Shown piece by piece: positions 1 through 9,457 of a stretch of DNA of 64,000 nt. This DNA comes from Strigops habroptila (Eukaryota > Chordata > Aves > Psittaciformes > Psittacidae). The stretch's first letter is position 1. Every line of letters begins with the position of its first letter. The notes under the pieces are model-generated. The model was not told the origin of the DNA. It saw only the letters and a list, made by a program, of their open reading frames with translations, and searched no databases. The stretch covers positions 10,000,992-10,064,991 of the forward strand of contig NC_044283.2 of NCBI RefSeq assembly GCF_004027225.2. Direction: 5' to 3'. A program made the translations under genes and the position numbers.

Positions 1-255
1 ATTTAACTTACTTTGCCATTTGGGGAGGGGGGGGAATTTTGTTCCTATGCATAATTTTTTCTTGATGGAAATTTTTCATTCTCCTATATGTTATTTTAAG
101 GTGTTTTATTGAAATGCATTTCTAATAAGGATGAATAATTTCAAGTATGTTCTTTGAAAAACAGACCAGTCATCTGCAGTAAAAGATGTGCAGTTATCTA
201 AAGTTGACTAATTACTACAGATAAGACCTCAGTTTGATCCTGGTTGAAAGTTATG

Positions 256-2630
256 TCATAGAATCATAGAACACCAGGTTGGAAGGGACCTCAAGGATCC
301 TCTGGTCCAACCTTTCTTGGCAAAAGCACAGTCTAGGCAAGGTGGCCCAGCACCCTGTCCAGCTGAATCTTAGAAGTGTCCAACATTGGGGAATCCACCA
401 CTTCCCTGGGGAGATTATTCCAATGGCTGATTGTTCTCATTGTGAAAAATTTTCCTCTCATGTCCAACTGGAATCTCCCCAGGAGCAACTTGTGCCCATT
501 ACCCCTCATCTTTTCTCTGTGATTCCTTGCAAAAAGGAAGTCTCCATCTTGTTTGTAACCACCCTTTACATACTGGAACATTGTGATAAGATCTCCCCTG
601 AGCCTTCCTTCCTCAAGGCCAAACAAACCCAGTTCTCTCAGCCTTTCCTCATGTGGCAGGCTTCCCAGTCCTTTGATCATCTCTGTGGCTCTTCCCTGGG
701 GCCTGGACCCTCTCCAGCTGTCCACATCAATTTTGTATAGTGGCTACCAAAAATGAATACAGCATTCCAGGTGTGGCCTGACAAATGCTAAGTAGACTGG
801 GACAGTGACATCTTTATCTCTGTTGGTGATGCCCTTGTTGCTGCAACCCAGCATCCTGTTGGCTTTCTTTGCTGTAGCTGCCCACTGTTCACTCGTATTG
901 AGCCTGTTGTCCACCAGGACCCCCAGGTCCCTTTCCACAGAGCTGCTCCCGAGCCAGGTAGATCCCAGCCTGTGCTGCACTCCTGAATTATGTTTTCCCA
1001 GGTGCAAGACCTTACTCTCGTCCTTGTTGAACACCATAAGGTTCTTGTTAGACCACTCTTTCAGTCTTTCCAGGTCATCCCGCAGGGTGGCTCTCCCTTC
1101 CTAAGTGTCCACTTCCCCACTCAGTTTGGTATCATCAGCAAATTACCATGGTACACTTGATCCCATCACCCAGATCACTTACAAAGATATTGAACAGCGT
1201 TGGGCCCAGTGTCAATCTCTGGTGGACCCCACTTGTGACAGGTTGCCAGCTGGAAAAGGAGCCATTTACCACGACCTTCTAGGTGCAGCTGGTCAGCCGG
1301 TTCTCCACCCGCTGCACAGACCACTTGTCAAGACCATGACAGATCAGTTTCTCTGGGAGCAGGCTGTGGGAAACTGTATCCAAGTAGAAAACGTCCACTG
1401 CTCACCCTACATCAACCAAGCAGGTTACTTTGTCAATCAAGTTTGTCAAGCACGATTTGCCCCTGGAGAATCCATGCTGGCTTTTCCTAATCACATGCTT
1501 TATTTGATTTGTGATAGCCCCCAGGAGGATTACTTCCGTAACCTTCCCAGAGACTAAGATAAGACTGATAGACCTCAATTTCCTGGATCCTCATTTTAGT
1601 CCTTCTTGTAGATGGGGGTGACATAAGCCTTCTTCTAGTCTTCTAGACTCAAAGATCATAGAGAGCACCTTGCAACAACGTCAGCCAGCTCTCTTAACAC
1701 CTTCAGGTGGAAAACTTCAAGGCCTATCAATTTATAGGAGCCAAGCTCCTGTAATAGTTCATATACCAACTATTCCTTCACTGACGGTGGGTCTGTATTT
1801 GTATCAACCTGGATTTTTGTTCCCAAGGCCTGGAGCTCAACAGTGCTGGTAAAAACAAGAGGTGAAGAAACTGCTGAGAACCTCTGCCTTTTCAGCATTG
1901 TGGGGACTAATTCACCTCTGTGTTTAACAGTGGGCCAATGCTTTATTTTTATTTCTGCTTGTTGTCTACATATGAAGAATTCTTTCTTGTAGTTTTTGAC
2001 ATCTCTGGCCAATTCCAATTTGAGCTGAGCTTTTGCTTTTCTAACTGAATCTCTGCACACCCTGGCAATGTCTTTATAGTTCTCAACAGGTATTTGTCCA
2101 CTTTTCCATCTCTGGGACACTTCTCTTGGTTTTGAGCAGACTCAGAAGCTCGCACTTACGCCATGGGGGTCTCTTGCCCTGCCTACTTCCCACACCTTCA
2201 AAGGGGATGAACTGCTTTTGTACTTCCAGGAGAGTGTTCTTGAAAAACTGCAAGTGCTTGCTAGCTCCTTTACCCTCCATGGAAGCTTCCCATAGAATCC
2301 CCCCAAACCACAAACTGAAGTTTGCTCTTCTAAAATCTAAAACCTTTGTCTTAGTACTAGCCTTCAGCATGCTTAGCAGGAAACTCCACGATGTTGCAAT
2401 CACTGCAGCCAAGGCTATCACTAACTGAGATATTACAAAGCAGGTTTTCTTGGTTTGTGAGAAGCAGGTCCAGCAGTGCCTCATTCCTGGTTGGCACATC
2501 TAATATTTGTATGAGGAAGCAGTCGTCTACACATTCCAGGAGCTTGATGGGTGATATGTAAGCTGCTGTGTTGTTCTTCCAACAAATGCCTGGGTAGTTG
2601 AAGTCACCCATCAGAACCATGTCTGTAAAA
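256..2630 (-). mobile_element. Old 5'-truncated CR1 LINE, frame-broken
   Basis: The 3' end, at the low coordinate, is two degenerate copies of the 8-bp CR1 terminal repeat (catagaatcatagaa at about 257-271), followed by the CR1 'ttggaagggacctcaaggat' block. On the minus strand, broken frames show CR1 ORF2 protein. At 2357-2625 is the endonuclease C-terminal part (MGDFNYPGICW, then a PTRNEALLDLLLTN block). At 1770-2120 is the linker region, near 1125-1145 a frameshifted FADD reverse-transcriptase box, at 744-1037 the VKxHLECCIHFW-like region, and at 333-725 the C-terminal tail. Several stops and indels separate these pieces, so it is inactive. It diverges much more from typical CR1 than the copy at 13930-17444 and is therefore older. 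The 5' end falls inside the endonuclease domain. The + strand open frame at 1105-1557 is only an antisense shadow of this element. Confidence 0.92.
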
Positions 2631-4887
2631 TATTTGCAATGTAGTGAAGGGTGTTGCTTGTATTCCAAATCTCTTGTCAGTACAAAAAGAATATTTCTTT
2701 AAAGAAAGCACCTCATCTAAAAGTGTCTTTCAAAGTAGCTGCCTTCAGTCATCTGAAAATGAATCTTTTTATAATTCTGCTTTCTTAAACTGTGTGTCTT
2801 CTATCAGGTTCTAAGGATTTGGCAAATAACTCCTAAAATGTTTAAGATGTTAAACCATACGTATCTGAATTTGGATTTGTAAATGTGTTGGTAACATTTT
2901 CAGTGCAAGTCTAACTTCCTGACTGTAAGTTGTTATCTTATGGGTAAGTTCTGGATTGCTATGCATTGCAAGAAAAAAAATGAATTGGTGCAAACTACTA
3001 AAGGTATAAAATGTCCTACATACTTAAATGTTGAGAAGTACTTATCACAGCTTGAGGAAGTCTTGTTTCGCTGAGGGAAGCTATAGGACTATCAATTTTC
3101 TATGAACTGCAAAGTAAATATATTTAGAAAATTAATTAAAACTACTTTAAAAAACTCTTCACAATCCTCATCCTTCCCCCTACAGGTTTAACTGTAATTT
3201 ATCTTTAATTCAATATAATTAGATCAAATGCAGTCTCCTTTATGGATGCATAAAACCTTGCTCACATGAACTTGGGTGGTGTTAGCTATAACACTGTATT
3301 TTCTTTGAACGTATATGAATAAGATCTCATATTCTTCTTTTTCAGTTAGCTTAACTTGGAACTTCACTAGATGAAGATGAAATGCACCACTGTTAAACCT
3401 TTCACAAAAATAAACCTGTCCACTAGGGTTTAAATCTACATCTTGTTTGTATTGAAGAACAGTTTTTATACTAATAATCATGATGATTTTTGACCAGAAT
3501 GAGCAGGTATCTTCTAATCTTAAAAGCCATTCAGAATCCAATTATGAGGTGGAGGAAGATGAAGTCAGCCTGAGTCAAATCAGATTTGAGATCCAGGGCA
3601 GAATCCTATAATTCTGCTTTATTAGGCATGGAAGCTGTTAGCACCAAAAATGCCTCTTCCAAGGTGGACCCAAGCATTACTGCAGCCCTGTCATGCCTTT
3701 TCATCTGAACTTCAGGAAAAGAGGTTACTACAAGCAATGCAGTGCCTCTCTAGCAGGGACCCTAAAGACAGACTGAACTTGGTCCAAAAGGACCTGTTTT
3801 CTTCAAAGTTTGGAGATAAAAAGCTTGGATGAAAATGGGACAATGCTTGGATTTGACTTGTCACATCCCAAGTGGAGAGAGGTAAAATGTATTCTCTGAT
3901 TCCAAGGTTAACTACTGGGAGTAGAGGATCCCTCCACCTCCTTTTAATGCTGCAGAGTTTTTCCTGGAGCCAGGGTCTTTTACCAGGGGAGTTATGTTAA
4001 AATGAATATGCAAAGTCACTTTCTCTGTTGCTCATGTCACCTCTTCAGTGCCTCAGGCTCTCATTTCCACTCAGTTTATTTTCATGGAATCATATGTGAA
4101 CTTGGAGAGCTCTTACTTAGCCTGTTTTTCCTAAGGTTTAGGGATATGAGCTGCACTTTCATACTGACATTTGTGCCTCATCACTTAGGAAATGTGTTTA
4201 GCAATAAACTTAGCCAGCAGAGTCCTGATATGTCACCCTTGTATGGTGTGTGTGAATGTCAGAGTCACACTGAAAGTGGCTTGAAAGAGGAAAAAAGGGG
4301 AGATGGGAGCAGAGCACTGGGAGATGCAGATCACTGGGAGATGTCACTCATGATTCTAATTCCGCTTGCTGTTTAGATGCAAGGATAGAGCTTGCTCGCT
4401 CTGTGACAAGCTATTGCTGAGTATGATGATACTGACTTTTTTGGCATTTCCTTAGAGCCACAAGGAACACCTGCCTGAGATATCCCTTTTCCTTACAGCA
4501 CCAAATATATACAGAGCTTCTTTAGTACATGTACATGCAGCTGCTAAACAATACACATTTTTAAGCCCAGTGGGACTGAAGACACTCTGCTTAAATGGGT
4601 GCAATGCGACAGAAGACACAGCTTAATGGAGCAGCAAGGCCATGGCAGGTTAATTAGGTAATTTTGAACTATAAGGTTAAAGCTCCAAGGCTTATAGAAA
4701 AAGAAAACCAAAACACAAAACCAACAAACCCTTCAGTAATGTCTCAGATCTTCCTTCAGAGCAAATAAAAGCCCCAGAAATACACTAGGCTTTTTTTTTT
4801 TCTTCAATTTTTAGTGTATGTGCTTTAACAATATTAGAAGGTGTCTGCGACACAATGTGAAATTAAAAGTATAACATTATTCTGGCT
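2631..4887. other. Intergenic, no recognised feature
   Basis: AT-rich unique-looking DNA between two repeats. Open frames of 105 codons (3224-3541, minus) and 124 codons (4002-4376, plus) occur, but I recognise no domain, signal or splice context for either. I see no gene here. Confidence 0.5.
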
Positions 4888-5035
4888 TAGCAAGGTATTC
4901 CTCAGAAACTGAGGAATTTAGGACTTACGCTATTTGCCCACAAGAAATGGTGAGGTAGAGGTTTCTGTGTTTGCACTGACACCATTACGGCCAAACCTAA
5001 TTCTTGGGTCTCCAGTTCTTGGCAGAAGTAACTAG
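4888..5035 (-). repeat. Decayed MIR/CORE-type SINE, antisense
   Basis: Read on the minus strand this resembles a MIR-family SINE. The + strand has the reverse-complement hallmarks in the right order: 'cctcagaaactgaggaattt' (4902-4921), 'cttacgctatttgcccacaa' (4924-4943), then a block ending 'tcttgggtctccagttc' near 5002-5018. These correspond to the MIR 3' 'cctcagtttcc', the 'cttgggcaagtcac' core, and the 'ggagacctgggttc' 5' part. It was identified by eye only, and decay is considerable. Confidence 0.5.
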
Positions 5036-5051
5036 GTATGCTTCAGCACTT

Positions 5052-5194
5052 GGAGTAGAAGTTTTGGTTACAGACATTAGGGTTGCTCATCAGCATTGGA
5101 GGTTTAACATGAAACCAACTTTAACCATATGAAATCATAGGTAAGGGAAGAAAAATGGAGGTCAAGGAGCAATAGTATTTCCCGGTTTTGTATA
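5052..5194 (+). repeat. Local direct repeat, copy 1
   Basis: A segment of about 143 bp that recurs in the same orientation at 6315-6457. Shared blocks include 'attagggttgctcat', 'ggaggtttaacatga' and 'ggtaagggaagaaaaatgga'. By eye the two copies are roughly 85-90% identical with a small indel. The source family is unknown to me: it could be a local duplication or two copies of an unrecognised repeat. Confidence 0.85.
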
Positions 5195-6314
5195 AACCAA
5201 AATGCTTAATTTGATTTATGTTAGTGAATTTGGGAAATATAACATATTATATTGCAGGAAGATAACTTTTCTAAAGATATGAAATAATTTTATTTATATC
5301 GCAGTGCTATGCAAAGGCACAGTCAGGACCATGGCGTAGCTGTGCCTGCATTCACACTGAGAAAGATGCTCCAGACTGTTTACCTTGTAAACCTTCACTT
5401 TTGCAAATGGTACCATTCACAAAAGTGAAGAGTATATTTAAAAGTAAGCGCACACAAGAATCTTTCAACACAAACCCCCCCTATTTAATTATATTTTAAT
5501 GTTTAATTAAACAACATAATAGGTAAGGACACAATTACAAAGCCAAGTAGATGCACAAGGTATATAGATTGATCCTTCTAAGTCTAAGCAGGATTTAAGA
5601 GGATATGTCCTCTATTGGACAGTCCAGATTTAACAAGATCAGTACCCCTGTTCTACTGCTTCACAGCTCCTTGTAAAGTTTTCTTTACATCAGTATGCTA
5701 GGGTGGGAGACACCATCCTCCAAAACAAAATGCATTTATATGAGAATATTTTCTTCCTTTTCGCACTGCCACAAGTGTCTCCTACTAGGGAGAAGACTAT
5801 GTTTAAAATAAAGGAAAAGGTATTTCTAAAGATCAGAATAACTAGTAACCCAAGGTAGATATTGATGGCTAGCTCTCATCTGCAGTCCTCAGTGTGGAAA
5901 ACGTGATCTTCGCGGATCCCTTAGATTGGATTCTGACAGTTAACTGAAGGAGGATGAGGTTTTGGAATTTAAGAAATAACTTCTTTAATGAGGATTCTGC
6001 TCCCAACCATGTATTAGCTGGCCAACACAAGCTAATGATAATGTAGACGATATACCATCTTCCCTGATGTTCAGAACAAAATTAAGCTAGGAAAACTGGA
6101 ATAAAGCTTGTATATTGAAGAAGCATTTAATGCTGACTATTCTATACAATTTTATTATTTTGAACACATTGATAACATTAAATAAGAAAACTGACATTTA
6201 CATTAGGATATTTCTGTTTGTCTGAAATAAAACCTTTTAGGAGCAACCAACAGTTTCATTCCTTTAACCAAGGTAATTAAACAGTGGTGATTAAAACCAT
6301 GGACTTTGCGTGAT
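5195..6314. other. Intergenic spacer between the two direct repeats
   Basis: AT-rich sequence with no recognisable exon, RNA gene or mobile element. Confidence 0.45.
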
Positions 6315-6457
6315 GGAGTACATGTTTTGCTTACATATATTAGGGTTGCTCATAACATTGGAGGTTTAACATGACACCGACTTTAACCATATGTAATCAC
6401 AGGTAAGGGAAGAAAAATGGAGGTCAAGGAGCAATAATATTTCCAATTTTTTTTATA
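6315..6457 (+). repeat. Local direct repeat, copy 2
   Basis: Second copy of the segment at 5052-5194, about 1.26 kb downstream in the same orientation. The longest shared stretch begins at 'ggtaagggaag' (6402) and runs through 'ggaggtcaaggagcaata'. Copy 1 lies next to a MIR-like SINE; copy 2 does not. Confidence 0.85.
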
Positions 6458-8799
6458 CAACAAATACTTGGACCAAGTTTATTTTCTGACTTCTCATCTG
6501 GTGTTTGTGACTGCAATAATCACACTTCATTACAGGATGCATTGTAAACCCCTCCAGATCAAATCCGACAAGCTGTTTTGTGCCAGCCACCCTTGGTGTG
6601 ATTGAGATGTCTGTACACCCAAAGTTAAGCTCCTTAGGCTTATAAGCCAAAGCTGTTACAGCCCAAAAGCCATAAATCCTTATCACTTCGTTTCACACCC
6701 TTTCTTCCTTTATTGTCTCCAACAGAGATGAAAACAGTTAGAAAAGTTACAGCTGAGACATTGTGTGGATTTTTGAGGTACCATTAATCACCTCATTCAA
6801 GAGTGTAACATAAAGTCTTAATCACCATTTCCAAAAACACTTAAGCACTAAATTCATTCATGATCAGATGGGTATATTTCTGACTGGAAATGGGCAGTGT
6901 GAGCACACCTCTTTCCACATCAGTCTTCAGTGCTCACTTCTTCCTTGCTGATCAATACTCATGGAGGAAATTCTGCTCTACTACAGAAAAGCTGCCTGTG
7001 AAGACAGACTAATTACGTACTCCTGTGCTATTACAAAAGTCCAATCAACTCTGTTGGCTATCACAAATAGAACAGCTTCAGTATCTGTGGAAGAGGTAAT
7101 CTGATACTGCCACGGAGTAACTATTTTATAGTTAGGAGATGCTGATGCCGCTTCGTAGCATGGAAACAAAATAAGGCATAATTTCTGTTAACTCCATAAG
7201 GACTCCTGCAGATACCTCTGTGGAACAGTTACAATTGCACTTAACCGCTTGTCACTTTCAAGGAGATTTTCTTCTGTTACAGGTGTTCACAAGGTCAGGA
7301 TGTTTGAAATACCCGGTTGACCAATCTTACCTCCTGTAGGCAAGGAGGTAGTGCACGCCAATGCTAGATACAGTGGGATAGCATGGGCAACAGAAACAGT
7401 GGCAAAAACCAGCCAGCCTTGGCAGCCTCACGTAGAAGTAACTGGACTGTTAAAGAATGACAACCCAAACCACCACCTCCTGTCTGTGAAATGAAATTCT
7501 TGTCCCTGCAACATCCTCTCAGTCAAAGGGATAAAGAAGTGTTGCTTCTTTGGGCAAATTCAGATCTCTAGCGTATTTCTTCAATTACTGTGCCACGCTT
7601 GAAAGAATCAACCATGTGAGGCTTAAAACCATTACTTTTATGGGGCCCAGTATGACTGCAGAAGTTAGGAGGTCTATCACCTTGTAATTTTACACTGATC
7701 TGCCAAGATGTCTTCTGTGAGGAAGAGAAGAAGAGATAGTGCTTTTTTTATTTGGTTATTTTCCCCTTCTGAAGCTTTTCCTATAAAACCTGGTGAGAGA
7801 GATAACAAAACTGGGATCTAAAATGATCTGAAGTGTTTTGTGTTGGTAGAAATCTCCTTGTGATAGACTGACAAAGAAAAAACACAGCAGAATAAGAAGG
7901 CAGAGGTCAGAGTAAAGGAGCAGGACCCTCTATTTCTCCAAAGAGCTTTTTCTCTTGGCCTGTGCTTTTGTTTCACCTGAAGACTCCAGTATACTGTAAG
8001 CATTTCAGAAAGGGGGAGGACATACTAAGAAACAATTGCCTTGACTGGATAAAAATTAGACTAATTACTGAACTTAAACCATGGAGCCACAGTTTTGCAG
8101 TTTAAAAGTTACCTTACAGGTATAACAGCAACAGTAAGTTGTAAGATAGATATCTTGCTCTGGAGACTGAAAAAAACCCCAAACCAAAACAAACCCAAAG
8201 CCAAACCAGACAGAAAAGGGAAGCATTCTCCTTTACCTAGTGACTGGTAGGTTCAGTTCTATTTCAGGTTTCCAGTGCATAGAGGTAGACACTGAAATGA
8301 AGAAATCCCCCACTTAAAAAGGATTTCTGCAAGTCCTTGTTAACAATTGAAGATCACAACCTTCAGCAAGGACCACAAAATCTTTTCAGGTTCTGTAGGA
8401 AAACCAAATAGGTTTGATAATTCTTCCCTTTTTCTGGACACTATATTCCTCAGGCATCTCTTAACTGATGTTCACTTTATGTGACTATCTCCCCTTCTTT
8501 CTATTTATTTCTCCTATTTAAAATAAGGTTTTCTAGTATTGCCCTTTTGAAATAGGGCTGTTCCCAGTGTATTTTGAGAACTTGTTGCTTGTGCCCGTCT
8601 CTACGTAGGTGGTAAAACTTCCTCTTTACACATACTCTTGCCCTTTGGATACTTAATTACTATGAAATGCCTCACCTACCCCCTTCACCCTCATGGGATG
8701 GTTGAACCTAGTGCCACCCTGCTCTGTCCCACGTTTACCTTGTGAGCTCTGTCTCACTTTCTTCCTGGCCTTCAAAGGCACGGCATACCTGTTCGGTGC
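6458..8799. other. Intergenic DNA upstream of the RGS12 promoter
   Basis: No coding exon or repeat could be recognised. Short open frames (6453-6686, 6981-7169 and 7818-8003, all minus) have no family resemblance. GC content and CpG density rise steeply from about 8750. Confidence 0.5.
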
Positions 8800-9078
8800 A
8801 CCTCTGAACGCCTCCCGGCCTGTCCTCCCTGACCAACCTGCCCCTTCTCCTCAGCGCCGCTTCACAGCTGCGGGTTATTCTAACCGGTCTCTCCCCTAAC
8901 GTCTCTGTGCTGTTTAGGCGGGCGCTGGCTCCACTTTGTTCTCCCGGCTCCGAGAGGACAGAGCAAGTTATCGCTGACGAATGACATTGACCATTTACCC
9001 CCTCCCCTCGTCCCGGTTTCGGCCGCGGGGCCACTCCTCACACCGCCTCAGCCCCGTTCGAAAGGGCGCCGGCAACAC

Positions 9079-9089
9079 GCGCCTGCGCA
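9079..9089. promoter_or_regulatory. NRF1-type binding site
   Basis: The sequence gcgcctgcgca fits the palindromic NRF1 consensus (GCGCNTGCGC). It lies in the CpG island about 90 bp upstream of the first ZNF143-type motif, a common neighbourhood in CpG-island promoters. Occupancy is inferred, not shown. Confidence 0.6.
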
Positions 9090-9174
9090 CTGCCCCCCCA
9101 CCCCGCTCCAGGCCCGGAGGCGGGGCGCCCGCTGCCCACCGCGCCCCGGCGAGGCGGCTCGGGGTAGACGGAGG

Positions 9175-9203
9175 AACTACGAGTCCCGGCATGCCCCGCG
9201 CGG
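9175..9203 (+). promoter_or_regulatory. ZNF143/Staf-type motif, forward copy
   Basis: The sequence actacgagtcccggcatgcc (9176-9195), followed by ccgcg, closely matches the known ZNF143 (Staf) element ACTACAATTCCCAGCATGCC plus YGCG. It is one arm of an inverted pair with 9233-9261. ZNF143 sites are frequent at CpG-island and bidirectional promoters. Confidence 0.72.
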
Positions 9204-9232
9204 TCCGCTCCCCACAGCCGGAGCGAGTGCGG

Positions 9233-9261
9233 CGCTCGCAGGGCACGCCGGGAGTTGTAGT
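9233..9261 (-). promoter_or_regulatory. ZNF143/Staf-type motif, reverse copy
   Basis: Read on the minus strand this is actacaactcccggcgtgcc followed by ctgcg, which matches the ZNF143 consensus more closely than the forward copy. It matches the forward copy at 17 of 20 core positions. The CGCG-side ends of the two motifs face each other, with about 46 bp between the 20-bp cores. Confidence 0.75.
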
Positions 9262-9457
9262 TCTTTAGCGCTGGGTATTGTCTCTCCCCTTTCTCTGTCC
9301 GGGAACCCGACCGCCACCCCTGCCGGGCGAGCGCGGTGACTGACAGCTCCGTGCAGCCAGTGGCCGGAGCGCTCCGCGGCGGAGCCCGGCGCCCGTCTCC
9401 TCGGTGACCAGGGGAGCTGGTGCCTCAGCGGAGTGGCCGGAGTCCTGGGGCACGGAG
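9262..9457 (+). other. RGS12: RGS12 non-coding exon 1 (3' end defined by donor)
   Basis: The 3' boundary is the strong donor cacggag|gtgagtggg, with the exon ending at 9457. The transcription start cannot be read from the sequence; I place it between the ZNF143 pair and the donor. The exon would be spliced to 19103, giving a 5' UTR. A second possible donor (cgccgccag|gtgcgag, after 9989) lies farther into the island and could serve an alternative first exon. Confidence 0.6.

Noticed and set aside
1105..1557. A 150-codon + strand open frame.
   Set aside because: It is the antisense of the CR1 reverse-transcriptase region of the element at 256-2630.
3224..3541. A 105-codon minus-strand open frame with a protein-like look.
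   Set aside because: No recognisable family, signal or splice context; length is within chance for this window.
4002..4376. A 124-codon + strand open frame.
   Set aside because: No domain and a Cys/His/Leu composition typical of random frames; no promoter or splice evidence.
1..8799. The 3' end of a neighbouring gene upstream of RGS12.
   Set aside because: No conserved exon, terminal coding frame or splice pair could be recognised.
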